From Bradyrhizobium hipponense (lineage in GTDB: Bacteria; Pseudomonadota; Alphaproteobacteria; Rhizobiales; Xanthobacteraceae), in NCBI RefSeq assembly GCF_008123965.1, contig NZ_VSTH01000078.1, positions 1 to 64,000 on the forward strand: a stretch of DNA of 64,000 nt, given 5' to 3'. Within the stretch, counting starts at the first letter, position 1. The number at the start of each line of letters is the position of its first letter. The notes under the pieces are model-generated. The model searched no databases. It worked only from the letters and a program-made list of their open reading frames with translations, and was not told the DNA's origin. The position numbers and the translations under genes are program-made. Of the stretch, positions 1-8,623 are shown piece by piece.

Positions 1-1010
1 AGCGCATCGGGCGCCACGACAACTTCTTCGAACTGGGCGGCCACTCGCTGCTGGTCGTGCAGGTGCTCAGTCGAGCATTAAATCTTGGGCTGAGTTTTAG
101 CGCCACCGACCTCTTCCAAGCCCCTGTTCTGAAGGAACTTGCATCGAAGATTCATTTGGAGCCGCAGCCCAGTAGCCCGGCAGTGATTTCCGTTCGACCG
201 ACCGGATCGCAGCCACCGCTCTTCTTTGTCCCCACAGGTTTTGGAGATTGTTCGTATGTCCTCGGTTTGGCGGCAGAAATGGATGCAGACTGCTCCGTCC
301 ACGCTCTGCCATGGCCGCCCTTCGATGACGTTTGTCCACCGACTCTTGAGGCGATGGCCGCGGAGGTGATCCTTGCGATTAAACAGATCCAGCCACGGGG
401 CCCATACCGCTTTGCTGGATACTCATCAGGTGCAATCCTGGCTTATGCAATTGCCGAGCAATTACTGAGTATCGACCAAGTTGTGTCATTCATGGCGTTC
501 ATCGATGTTAGTCTACCTGCAGATTCTTCAAACGCATCACTTATCAATTTGGCGCGAGAATTTGTTTTGGAGCGTTGTGGAATCTTGCGCGATGAATACG
601 GCGAGGTTTTGGAACGCTACACTGAACAATGTTCCATTTCTGAGTTGCTTGAAAAGATGCAGCAAACGGGAACGTTACCTCCAGATCACGATGTCCACAG
701 CGACGTTTTGATGTATCAAAGAGCCGCCCAATTTCATCGGGCGCTACAGTCGTATCGACTTCCGTCGCTCCCAATTGAGATACATCTGTTTTATGCCATT
801 GAGCCTCTCATCGATCGTGCGGTACGACCTCATGAACAACTAGATCGGGAGGCAAGCTTGCCAAAGCAGGGTTGGGACTTGGTTTTGAATGCGGGGGCCA
901 TTCATGCGGTAGCGGTTCCAGGGAACCACGCGACAATGGTGAGCAATCCAAAAAACCGCCGAGTTTTGGCTCGAGCCATTTCAACCGCCTTAATCGGAAC
1001 TCTTAAATAG
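1..1010 (+). CDS. NRPS C-terminal fragment: carrier protein plus type I thioesterase (5' end outside window)
   Basis: The open frame runs in from the left edge, with its first full codon at base 3, and stops at 1010. It begins inside a peptidyl carrier protein whose motif LGGHSLL has the phosphopantetheine serine at codon 45-47. A linker follows, then an alpha/beta-hydrolase thioesterase of about 240 residues. The nucleophile motif GYSSG is at about 416-430 and a C-terminal GNHATM carrying the probable catalytic His is near 920. Such a domain releases the finished peptide from the last module by hydrolysis or cyclisation. The remainder of this synthetase lies upstream of the window. Base composition is less GC-rich than the NRPS operon further right, and IS debris separates the two, so I treat it as a different assembly line or a detached terminus. 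The domain call is firm; the product is unknown. Confidence 0.9.
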   Translation, partial: RIGRHDNFFELGGHSLLVVQVLSRALNLGLSFSATDLFQAPVLKELASKIHLEPQPSSPAVISVRPTGSQPPLFFVPTGFGDCSYVLGLAAEMDADCSVHALPWPPFDDVCPPTLEAMAAEVILAIKQIQPRGPYRFAGYSSGAILAYAIAEQLLSIDQVVSFMAFIDVSLPADSSNASLINLAREFVLERCGILRDEYGEVLERYTEQCSISELLEKMQQTGTLPPDHDVHSDVLMYQRAAQFHRALQSYRLPSLPIEIHLFYAIEPLIDRAVRPHEQLDREASLPKQGWDLVLNAGAIHAVAVPGNHATMVSNPKNRRVLARAISTALIGTLK

Positions 1011-1149
1011 ACCCAAAGAATGAATTTCTCGAGTGTTATGGCTTCGATGCTTAGTCCCGAGCCCCACGACCGGCGTTCCTGGGCAATCGCCCTCATGCGC
1101 TGGCGAAGGTTGGCATCGTCAGCCTGGGTCGTCCGATATCTCATGGTCA

Positions 1150-1430
1150 TGCGGCAGCAGCCGATGGCATCCGTGTGGCGCGGGAACTGGACCGGCTGAT
1201 GATCGAGCGCGGCAAGCCCAGCATGGTGGTCAGCGACAACGCCAGCGAACTCACCAGCAACGCCATTCTGGCATGGGCCGACCAGAGCCAGTCGCGTGGC
1301 ACTACATCGCGCCGGGCAAACCGATGCAGAACGCCTTCATCGAGAGCTTCAACTGCGGCGCGGCAATCAGGATGGAGGTGCAAGCCGATGGCCGCTCTCA
1401 TCCGGAGATTGTCGCGCCATAATCATGCAC
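1150..1430 (+). pseudogene. IS3-family transposase (OrfB, integrase core) fragment with frameshift
   Basis: Two frames together give a familiar stretch of an IS3-group integrase. The first has ARELDRLMIERGKP followed by VVSDNASELTSNAI. The reading then shifts near 1285-1295 into the frame giving WHYIAPGKPMQNAFIESF. VSDN and the IESF region hold the usual DDE metal-binding residues. The N-terminal half and the normal C-terminal tail are missing, and a stop follows soon after. It is a non-functional scar rather than an active element, and I saw no terminal inverted repeats around it. Function and family are recognised from the motifs; the exact IS name is not. Confidence 0.75.
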
Positions 1431-2283
1431 TTCGCGGAAGATGATACCCGGATAGGAGCGACAGTCGCACCTTTCAATGCGAACAGGACGCCCCAATCCG
1501 CACCGGCCAAGGTGAGAAGTCGGTCGAGCGCCACATCAAGGTGAAGCAGCCGACACCGATCGGAACCTCCCATTTTGGCGATGAACAGCTTAAGCAGTTC
1601 CAGTGCCGGGCCGTGCTGTGACAACACTGTAGTTCCCGAAGATCGAGCGGCGCAGTTCGCGGCGTGTCGGTGAGCTGACGAGTGGGGGGCGGAATTCAAG
1701 GATGTTGGCGACGATATCGAGCACTCCTCGAATCGCTCTGATGACGGCCGATCCCGCTGAACTGGGGTGACTGCCTTCGGCTCCGTCGCACAAACGCGCA
1801 ACGGTTGCGCATTTGCCCCTTGGCTCTCCAGAGCGCCTTGCGCGTAGGTGCCGAGATTTCCTTTGGACGGGCATTCTGGGTCGAGGCAGATGGCTTCTTT
1901 GATGCTGCCCCGGCGCTCGCCAATCGCCTCATCAGCCCGGTGTTCGTCTATGCACACCTATTTCTCACGACGCGCTCCGATAGCTCGACTTCGTGGATGA
2001 CATGATGCGATGAGCCGCCGCACCCGCGCATTCAGCGTTACTGCAATTCATGAACCCATAGCACGTTAAGGTGTTGACATTGGTTCTACTATAGCAGAGA
2101 TTGTATTTGCCCGGCTTTGTTGATCGCGTAGGCGCGCGACGTTGCATCTCTACATCCACGCAAACGAGTCGTCGATGAGATCAATTTGGATAGCTGCCTC
2201 GGAAGTAGGTTCGTGTTCCAGCGAACGATTTCCTCAAGCAGTTGCGAGCAACGTTACTGGCAACGGAATATAAGGGGTCGATC
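1431..2283. other. Gene-poor stretch beside the transposase scar
   Basis: About 850 bases hold only short open frames on both strands with no recognisable domain or convincing ribosome-binding site. The longest, a minus-strand frame over 1367-1957, reads like low-complexity antisense sequence. Local AT content rises around 2040-2110. Probably eroded mobile-element DNA; nothing specific can be assigned. Confidence 0.4.
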
Positions 2284-3372
2284 ATGCCGACGAGCAATGC
2301 CCTTATGATTGATGCCTTCCTGACGCTGGGTTTCGGTGTCCAACACTCCTTGATCGCGACGCTCGCGGTCAAGAAGCAGGCAGGCAAGTGGTTTGCGATC
2401 GATCCGTTGGCCTGGCGATCCGTCGAGTCCCTCGTCAATGTTCTCTATATTCTGGTTGCCGCGATGCTGTGGCAGCCGGTTGACGTGGTCGTCTGGCGTC
2501 TGGAGGGGCTTCCGGCGACCATCATGCTGGTGGCGTGTTGCCTGTCGTGGATTTGGTACTGGCAGCTCCATCTGTTCGAATACGATTGCGGCCTGGCATT
2601 CGGCTCGACGACGTTCGTAAGCCGGCTGAGTGGCGGCCTGGCGGCGAGGCCAAAGCTAGTGCCCTGGAAGGTCGGAAGCCGACGTTGGGTCCGCTTCCCG
2701 GTGCACACCGCCTTCTTCGGAATGTTCTTTCTGCTTCCAACCATGACGCTGGACCTGTTGGTCCTCGCAGTCGTTGTCAACATCTACAACGTGATCGGCA
2801 GCGTTCTCTATGACAAGCGGCTGGAGAAGGTCGGCGGCAGTGCCTATGCCGACTATCAGGCGGTGACTGGGTTGATCTGGCCGCCCGTCTATCGCGCTCC
2901 CTACGGCGCTTTGAATATCAGAATGCCTGAGCCGCAGCATTGGCGTCGGCCGCAAATGCATTGGATGGGCGTGGTCGGGGGAATAGGCTTGGCCGCTCTC
3001 TATTACTTCTGTCTCGGCGCAACACATATCTCGCCGCTCGCCATGGTGAAAGTCGGCCTGTTCGGTCTGCTCGGCGCGATCCTGGTCGGACTGGTGCTGG
3101 GGCTCGCCTGCAAGCCCGAGGCTGATGACTGGGGCCAGCAGCAGACGGATCTGTCGACGACCGTCGCCTTGTCTGCGGCTCTGGGAGTCATCCTCTGGGC
3201 TGGTGCGATCTGGCTGAAAACGGGCGCTCCGCCGACCTTCGCGGCTTATCTTCCGCTCTGGTTTACCGTCCAATATGTCGGCCACGTCTTTGCCGTTTTG
3301 GCCGACCGGAGGAAATGGGCCTATGGCAGCGGAGCCATCTATGGCGAGGCAAAGGCGACGGGAAGCAGCTGA
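2284..3372 (+). CDS. NnrU / MddA-like integral membrane protein, possible methyltransferase
   Basis: This is a polytopic membrane protein of 362 residues. The N-terminal two-thirds resembles the NnrU/isoprenylcysteine-methyltransferase-like fold also used by methanethiol S-methyltransferase (MddA). The signature region GFGVQHSLIATLAVKK near the N-terminus and an RFPVHTAFFG segment near residue 140 fit that superfamily. Further hydrophobic helices at the C-terminus make it longer than typical MddA (about 260-270 residues). I chose the ATG at 2284, preceded by AAGGGG; a TTG at 2242 would add 14 residues. It ends 32 bases before the next gene on the same strand and may be co-transcribed with it. 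A methyl-transfer role is inferred from fold only; a different membrane function is possible. Confidence 0.6.
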   Translation: MPTSNALMIDAFLTLGFGVQHSLIATLAVKKQAGKWFAIDPLAWRSVESLVNVLYILVAAMLWQPVDVVVWRLEGLPATIMLVACCLSWIWYWQLHLFEYDCGLAFGSTTFVSRLSGGLAARPKLVPWKVGSRRWVRFPVHTAFFGMFFLLPTMTLDLLVLAVVVNIYNVIGSVLYDKRLEKVGGSAYADYQAVTGLIWPPVYRAPYGALNIRMPEPQHWRRPQMHWMGVVGGIGLAALYYFCLGATHISPLAMVKVGLFGLLGAILVGLVLGLACKPEADDWGQQQTDLSTTVALSAALGVILWAGAIWLKTGAPPTFAAYLPLWFTVQYVGHVFAVLADRRKWAYGSGAIYGEAKATGSS

Positions 3373-3404
3373 CACGAGATCCGCCCGCCCAGGAGATGCT
3401 TGTC

Positions 3405-4706
3405 ATGAACCGCTTTTGGCCCCCGCGGCCCAGTCACACGGTTCTTTCCGTCTCATTGCCTGCGGCGACCCCGCTGCTCGGCTCGTTCGTCGCGAATTCG
3501 CTCAGGCGGGTTGCCCAGATTGCGGAGATCATCCGCGGCTATCAGGACCTCGCGCCCGACGAGCGCAACGCCCGGGCGAAGGAGATCGTCCAGCTACACC
3601 ATGCCGAGGCTGCCGCCATGGAGGCCTGCGCAGATGTGCTGGATTGCGACGCATCGGCGACCTGTCTGCGCCTGCGCGCCGAAGCCTTGCGCGGCGATTC
3701 CTGGCCTGAACGGGTCGAGCGTTGCATCGGGCTGGACGAGACGCGATTGATCTCCTTGAGCGGGGACCTGCACACTTGGCACAACAAGTCGCGTGAGGTC
3801 TTTCATTCGGCTTTCTTTGCCGCCGTGGACCGACGTTACGACCGGCTCGTGGCGGATCTCGATGGTCAGGTCGATGCGCTGACCTGCTACATCCAGGCGA
3901 TCATCAATCCGCGACTGATCGTGCGCGCTCCGCCGCTGTTCAAGGTCGGCAACCTCATCTTCTGCGGCGGCGAAGCCAATCGCTATCCGAAGCACTTTGC
4001 CTATTTCCTGCCGGAAGATGAAGGGATCAAGCGCGCCAGGAAGAAGAAAACCGTGGTCTTCGGCAACGTCTACTCCGCCATCTATCATGGCGTCAGCGAG
4101 CCCTTCGGCTCGTCTGCCCTGATGATCGAGGGGGACGACTGCCAGACGGCGGCTCTGTCCGTCGAGGACTACCTCATCTGCTGGTTCCGCGGCCATGACA
4201 TCGGTCACGGGGTGGTTCTGCCGGAAACGGATTTCCGGGTATTGGGCCAGCAGGGGCGCGCAGCGTCCATGATGCTTCAGGAGGTCATGGCCGACCTGTT
4301 CGGTCTGCTGCTGGTCAGCGGCGGGCCGTGGTCGTGTTTGGCCAATCTGCGCAGCGATTTCGCCGTCAAAGTCTTCCTGAACGAGATGCTCCGCTACCTG
4401 CGTCGAGGGGAAACCTATTTCCCCGACGCGGAAGCCGCGTTTCTGGAGCTGTCGTTCCTCGAACTCAACGGCTTCGTCCACGTCGATTTCGATCGGCGAA
4501 AGATCATGACCTCCGTCGAGCGCGTCCTGTCCGGCGTCAGGCAGATGCTGACGCTTCTGACCGGAACCGCGCTTGCAAATGATGTGGAGGGCACGAAGGC
4601 GGTCATCGACCGATACGGCGGCGGGGCGCGAGCGGAGTTTTCGTCGAAATTCCGCGCGTGCTTCGGACAATCCACCGAAGTGCTCGACTATGTGCAAACG
4701 GTCTAA
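3405..4706 (+). CDS. Uncharacterised protein with HDxGH...E putative metal-binding signature
   Basis: A soluble protein of 433 residues starting at an ATG with AGGAG 9 bases upstream; upstream in-frame ATGs lack such a site. I do not recognise the family. Residues 264-268 read HDIGH, and E293 begins an EVMAD motif in a helix-like segment. The spacing resembles zinc hydrolases in which two His from a first helix and an acidic residue from a second bind metal. The canonical gluzincin HExxH is absent, because the residue after the first His is Asp. The rest is mixed alpha/beta with no signal peptide. It is the first gene of a tight plus-strand set with SDR, GNAT-like, KAS III-like, ACP, hydrolase and acyl ligase genes, so a tailoring or hydrolytic step in that pathway is likely. 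Enzyme class is inference. Confidence 0.5.
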   Translation: MNRFWPPRPSHTVLSVSLPAATPLLGSFVANSLRRVAQIAEIIRGYQDLAPDERNARAKEIVQLHHAEAAAMEACADVLDCDASATCLRLRAEALRGDSWPERVERCIGLDETRLISLSGDLHTWHNKSREVFHSAFFAAVDRRYDRLVADLDGQVDALTCYIQAIINPRLIVRAPPLFKVGNLIFCGGEANRYPKHFAYFLPEDEGIKRARKKKTVVFGNVYSAIYHGVSEPFGSSALMIEGDDCQTAALSVEDYLICWFRGHDIGHGVVLPETDFRVLGQQGRAASMMLQEVMADLFGLLLVSGGPWSCLANLRSDFAVKVFLNEMLRYLRRGETYFPDAEAAFLELSFLELNGFVHVDFDRRKIMTSVERVLSGVRQMLTLLTGTALANDVEGTKAVIDRYGGGARAEFSSKFRACFGQSTEVLDYVQTV

Positions 4707-4762
4707 ACCGGCGAATTCGAAGGGCGAGAGGTGCTGAGCTTGTCAGTTTCGAGAGGTCCGAC

Positions 4763-5509
4763 GTGACGCCGAGATATCCGGAGCTCCGCGGCCGACGCGT
4801 TCTCGTGACCGGCGCAGCCAGCGGGATCGGCTATGCCACCGCGTGCCGTTTCGTCGCCGAAGGTGCGCGCGTGATTGCGCTCGACGTCGATGCAAGGGCT
4901 CTCGCCGCGAGCTTCCCGAGCTCCTCTGAGAGCGTCCATCCGATCGTTGTCGACGTAGCCGACTATGGCGCCATGAAAAAGGCGTTCGGCGAGATCGAAG
5001 CGCGCTTCGGCGGCCTGGATGCGGCGTTTGCCAATGCCGGCATCAGCATCAGGCACGCGTTCCTCGACATCACGATCGAGGAGTGGCGACGCGTGGTCGA
5101 CGTCAACCTGCACGGTGTCTTTCATACCGCGCAGCTTGCGGCGCGTTCCATGGTCGCCTCCGACGGCGGGGTCGTGACCCTCATGGGATCCACCAACGGA
5201 ATGAGCGCGCATCCCTACTACGCGGACTACAACGCGACCAAGGCAGGCGTGATCCTGCTGGCCCGCACGATGGCGCTCGAATTGGCGCCGAAGGTGAGAG
5301 TGAACGCGTTGTGCCCCGGCTACGTGCTGACGCCGATGCAGCGCGCCGAATACACCGATGACATGCTCGCCGCTGTCAATGCGAGGATTCCGCTGCGGCG
5401 GCACGCTGCGCCGGAAGAAGTGGCCGCGCTGGTCGCGTTTCTCGCGTCCGACGAGGCTGCCTACATCACGGGACAGCACATTCCGATCGACGGAGGCGAA
5501 ACCGCATGA
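4763..5509 (+). CDS. Short-chain dehydrogenase/reductase
   Basis: A classical SDR of 248 residues. The nucleotide-binding motif TGAASGIG is at residues 16-23 and NAG at 91-93. The catalytic Ser, Tyr and Lys appear as S143, Y156 and K160 (YNATK). The C-terminus has the usual GQHIPIDGG ending. The start is the GTG at 4763 with GAGAGG upstream, which gives the standard family length; the frame is open further upstream but overlaps the previous gene. It probably reduces or oxidises a carbonyl/hydroxyl on an acyl intermediate with NAD(P)(H), perhaps on the carrier protein encoded two genes downstream. Asp at the end of beta-2 (ALDVD) suggests NAD(H) preference. Substrate unknown. Confidence 0.88.
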   Translation: MTPRYPELRGRRVLVTGAASGIGYATACRFVAEGARVIALDVDARALAASFPSSSESVHPIVVDVADYGAMKKAFGEIEARFGGLDAAFANAGISIRHAFLDITIEEWRRVVDVNLHGVFHTAQLAARSMVASDGGVVTLMGSTNGMSAHPYYADYNATKAGVILLARTMALELAPKVRVNALCPGYVLTPMQRAEYTDDMLAAVNARIPLRRHAAPEEVAALVAFLASDEAAYITGQHIPIDGGETA

Positions 5510-5579
5510 ATCGGCAGTGAAGGTTGTGATTGACGCGGGGTCGACACGAAAAATGAGAGAGCATGGGAGGTTGTCGCAC

Positions 5580-6368
5580 ATGACGAACAGCAGCTTGATG
5601 ACGAGATCGCCCGGCGCGGAAGAGCTGTTCTCGCGAAGCAGAGACAGTGTGAGAACCTTCGACCTGCCGGAGAATCTTCGAGGATATTCCGTGCTCGATC
5701 CGGGCGCCGTGCTGGACCGCGGAACACAGGACGAGATCTATTCCGTGCTGGTGCCGGTCACGACATCGTCGTTCGGGGCAGACATGACACCTTATTGGGC
5801 GGGGCGCCGGGACCAGGGCTATTTCAGCCGGCTGGCCGAGTTCATCTTCGTTGCCGATGCGGAAGACCAGATCGTCGGCTGGACCGGATATTCGGTTCTG
5901 AACTTCGAGGGCTACCAGAACATCTACATCGATTCCTCGGGCATGATTCCGTCGAGGCAGTCCCGGGGGATCATGCGGGCGCTGTGGGCCAAGAGGCTGG
6001 TCAACAATGCCTTCGCGCACAACAGGTCGCAGCGACTGTTCGTTTCGGCGCGAAGCGAGAGCCCGATCCTGTACAAGCTGTTCTGCGGCCTGGTCGGACG
6101 AGACCGCGTCTACCCGAACGTGGGCGGGGCATTGCCGGAACACATCGTCCGTTGCGGGGCGGATCTCGCAGCCTGGCTCGGCCAGAGCGCGATTCTGGAG
6201 CGGGAGCGCCTCATTGTTCGTGGCGCCTATGCGAACCTCGACGCCCTCTACGATGAGCTTCCGTCCACCGGGGACCAGGCGCTCGATCGCCTCTTCCGCA
6301 AGGAGCTTGGGCCGCTTGATGCGTATCTGCTGGTCGGCGAGGTGGCTTCGCCGGGAAAGCCTTCGTGA
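5580..6368 (+). CDS. GNAT-like acyl/acetyltransferase
   Basis: A protein of 262 residues whose central part resembles the GNAT N-acyltransferase fold. A beta strand VGWTGYSVL is followed by YIDSSGMIP and SRQSRGIMRAL, which matches the acyl-CoA pyrophosphate-binding loop (Q/RxxGxG/A) at the start of a helix. I preferred the ATG at 5580, with GGGAGG about 10 bases upstream; an in-frame ATG at 5553 is the alternative. It lies between an SDR and a KAS III-like gene in one orientation. An acyl transfer from CoA or ACP to an amine or hydroxyl is expected. The family assignment is moderate because the rest of the protein is divergent; substrate unknown. Confidence 0.55.
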   Translation: MTNSSLMTRSPGAEELFSRSRDSVRTFDLPENLRGYSVLDPGAVLDRGTQDEIYSVLVPVTTSSFGADMTPYWAGRRDQGYFSRLAEFIFVADAEDQIVGWTGYSVLNFEGYQNIYIDSSGMIPSRQSRGIMRALWAKRLVNNAFAHNRSQRLFVSARSESPILYKLFCGLVGRDRVYPNVGGALPEHIVRCGADLAAWLGQSAILERERLIVRGAYANLDALYDELPSTGDQALDRLFRKELGPLDAYLLVGEVASPGKPS

Positions 6369-6410
6369 GCATGCATGATCGTGTGACGTGATCGGGCAAG
6401 AATACTGACC

Positions 6411-7343
6411 ATGGAAAGCACTCTGCCGAAAGTGTCGTCGATATGCTATTCGGTCGGTGAGATCCGGCCGATCGAAGCGCTGGTCGCGCTCGGCATGGCC
6501 GACCAGAACACGATCGAGTCGCTGGCCGCGCGGGGAATCCAGAATTTTTGCGAGGACTGCCGGCCGGCGCACGACATGTGCACGTCGTGCATTGCGGACA
6601 CGCTGGCGGAGTCCGGCCTGCAACCCGCCGACATCGGCGCCGTCGTGCTCGGGCACTCGATGGCGAAGTGGGATCTCAAGGAAGAGCAGGCGTTCCTGTC
6701 CGCGCTTGCCGCGATGGGGTTTTCGCGGAGCCAGATCTTCGGCGTCTCGATGCAAGCCTGCACTGTGGCGAATGCCGCGCTCGATCTCGCGCGATTGCTC
6801 GTCTCCTCGACCTTCGGACCGAAGAACGTGCTGGTCATCATTTTCGGGAAGGATAGCGAGGGGAATCGCCTGGCGCCGCAGGCGGCGACGCTGTTCAGCG
6901 ACGGCGCAGTGTCCTGCATCGTCTCGTCCGGCTCCGGCACGCTCGAGATCGTCGGCGCCGCGAGCCTTACGGATCCTGCGCTCGCGGCGCTGGAATGGTC
7001 GGAGCTCAGCTTTCCGAAATATCTTGTTTCGGGCGTGATGTCCCTGCGCAAGGTCTGCGAAAGCGTCTACGCGCAGGGCCGGATTTCGGCACGCGAGATT
7101 GCGGCGGTGTTCGCGACCAATGGCAGCTCGATCTATCTGCAGATGATCGGCTCCGCATCCGGTGTCGCCGACAACCATGTCTACCGGGAGAACCTGCCGC
7201 GCTACGCCCACGTCTATGGCTGCGACAGTCTGATCGGGATGCGCGACCGAATGCGCGCCCAGGACTTCAAATCGGGCGAGTACGTCATTTCCGTCGCCTG
7301 GGCTCCCAATGTTGCCAGCGCATGCCTGCTGCGACGCGTCTAG
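6411..7343 (+). CDS. KAS III (FabH-like) ketosynthase or acyltransferase with altered active site
   Basis: A thiolase-fold protein of 310 residues with clear KAS III architecture. Cys117 sits in MQACTVANAA, matching the FabH nucleophile elbow, and the C-terminus GEYVISVAWAPN matches the closing strand of the family. In FabH, His (PHQAN) and Asn (GNTS) complete the triad 30 residues apart. Here the equivalent positions appear to be N237 (FATNGSS) and H267 (YAHVYG), also exactly 30 apart, so the His and Asn seem exchanged. Decarboxylative Claisen chemistry may therefore be altered, and the enzyme could act as an acyltransferase. It is followed 11 bases later by a free acyl carrier protein, its likely partner. 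The exchange rests on a manual alignment. Confidence 0.8.
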   Translation: MESTLPKVSSICYSVGEIRPIEALVALGMADQNTIESLAARGIQNFCEDCRPAHDMCTSCIADTLAESGLQPADIGAVVLGHSMAKWDLKEEQAFLSALAAMGFSRSQIFGVSMQACTVANAALDLARLLVSSTFGPKNVLVIIFGKDSEGNRLAPQAATLFSDGAVSCIVSSGSGTLEIVGAASLTDPALAALEWSELSFPKYLVSGVMSLRKVCESVYAQGRISAREIAAVFATNGSSIYLQMIGSASGVADNHVYRENLPRYAHVYGCDSLIGMRDRMRAQDFKSGEYVISVAWAPNVASACLLRRV

Positions 7344-7354
7344 AGGAGACGAAT

Positions 7355-7600
7355 GTGAGGGGTGACACGAGACGTTGGACCGAAAAGGAAGAGTTGATGG
7401 CATCCATCTGGACCGCGGTCCTCGGACAGACCATTTGGTCGCCCGAGGCCCAGTTCCTCGCGCTTGGCGGGTCCTCGCTTCTCGCCATGCAGATCGCCGC
7501 GGAAGCCACCGACAAATTCGGAAGCCCGGTCAGCGTCGCCGATGTGCTGATGAGTACCTCGCTGAGGGACCTGGTGTCCGTGATCGAGGTCGGCAAATGA
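7355..7600 (+). CDS. Free-standing acyl carrier protein
   Basis: A small acidic protein of 81 residues with the phosphopantetheine attachment motif LGGSSLLAMQI, in which Ser41 is the expected attachment site. The motif is more like a peptidyl/polyketide carrier (GGxS) than fatty-acid AcpP (DSLD). The GTG start at 7355 has AGGAG 7 bases upstream; a nearby ATG at 7353 is out of frame. It sits between the KAS III-like gene and a hydrolase and acyl ligase, so it probably carries the acyl intermediate of this small pathway. The phosphopantetheinyl transferase encoded at 31967-32674 could activate it. Confidence 0.85.
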   Translation: MRGDTRRWTEKEELMASIWTAVLGQTIWSPEAQFLALGGSSLLAMQIAAEATDKFGSPVSVADVLMSTSLRDLVSVIEVGK

Positions 7601-7612
7601 GGGTGCGCCAGG

Positions 7613-8620
7613 ATGAATGATCTTCGACAGATGCGTTTTGGTGGAGCTTCGAAAATGTTGGATCAAGAGCTCGTCTTGGCCGCATCGGTCCAGCCCAGAT
7701 ACGACTTCTCGGATCCCGTAAAGGTTCGGCAACAGATCGCCAGGCTGTCCGCGGCCTTGAAGGCTCAAGGCTATTGGCGCGTCGCAGAGCAGGGCATCGG
7801 TTGCGAGGATGTCTCCGTCGCGCACCCGGACGGAACGGCGTTCGCGGTGCGCATATACAGGCCGATCACCCTCGGCCGCGCCGCGCCCGCAATCGTGTTC
7901 TTTCATGGCGGCGGCTTCATGGTGGGCGATCTCGACTTCGAGCACTGGCGCTGCCTAAAGTGGGCGGCTGGCACCTCGAGCGTCGTCGTCTCCTGCGACT
8001 ATCGCCTCAGTCCGGAGCACCGCTATCCGGCCGCCGTTGAGGACTGCTACGCGTGCCTGCTGTGGGCCGCGGATCGTGCGAGCGATATCGGCATCGATGC
8101 TGGCCGCATCGCGGTGGCCGGCAGCAGCTGCGGCGGAGGGCTTGCCGCCGCCACGGCTCTGCGCGCCCGCGACGAAGGCGGTCCGCCCATCCTGTGCCAG
8201 ACGCTGATCTACCCCGTGCTGGACGATCAGATGCAGACCGCTTCGATGCTGGCCTTCGTCGATACGCCGGGCTGGGACAGCAGGAGCTCGGTGCACATGT
8301 GGAACCACTACCTACCGGAAGCACGCATCGCCGGCGTGCCGCCCTATGCGGCGCCTGCGCGCGCGAGCGATCTGTCGGGGCTGCCGCGGACCTACCTCAT
8401 GACGGCGGAGATGGATCCTCTGCGCGACGAAGGGCTCGCCTATGGCGTGAGATTGCTGCAGGCGGGCGTGCCGACCGATATTCACAATTTCGCGGGCGCT
8501 TTCCACGCATTTGACGCCATCGCATCCTCGTCGCTGGCGCGGCGCGCCCTGGACGAGCAGATCTCTTTCTTCCAACGCGCATTCCATCGCGAGCCGGCCA
8601 ATTCGCAGCCCCGAGGGTAG
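7613..8620 (+). CDS. HSL-type alpha/beta hydrolase (esterase/lipase family)
   Basis: A protein of 335 residues of the hormone-sensitive-lipase esterase family (Abhydrolase_3). The oxyanion motif HGGG is at residues 98-101. The nucleophile elbow reads G170-S-S-C-G174, giving Ser172, a variant of the usual GDSAG. Asp268 (AEMDPLRDEG) and His298 (GAFHAFD) complete the triad. It starts at ATG 7613, 12 bases after the ACP stop, and ends 3 bases before the acyl ligase, so it is in the same operon. In this context it may hydrolyse an acyl-ACP or acyl ester, acting as a release or editing enzyme. The substrate is unknown. Confidence 0.88.
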   Translation: MNDLRQMRFGGASKMLDQELVLAASVQPRYDFSDPVKVRQQIARLSAALKAQGYWRVAEQGIGCEDVSVAHPDGTAFAVRIYRPITLGRAAPAIVFFHGGGFMVGDLDFEHWRCLKWAAGTSSVVVSCDYRLSPEHRYPAAVEDCYACLLWAADRASDIGIDAGRIAVAGSSCGGGLAAATALRARDEGGPPILCQTLIYPVLDDQMQTASMLAFVDTPGWDSRSSVHMWNHYLPEARIAGVPPYAAPARASDLSGLPRTYLMTAEMDPLRDEGLAYGVRLLQAGVPTDIHNFAGAFHAFDAIASSSLARRALDEQISFFQRAFHREPANSQPRG

Positions 8621-8623
8621 GTC

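Noticed and set aside
5466..7403. A 645-residue minus-strand open frame across the GNAT and KAS III genes
   Set aside because: It is antisense to well-supported genes with clear motifs, has no recognisable domain, and long antisense frames are expected in GC-rich DNA.
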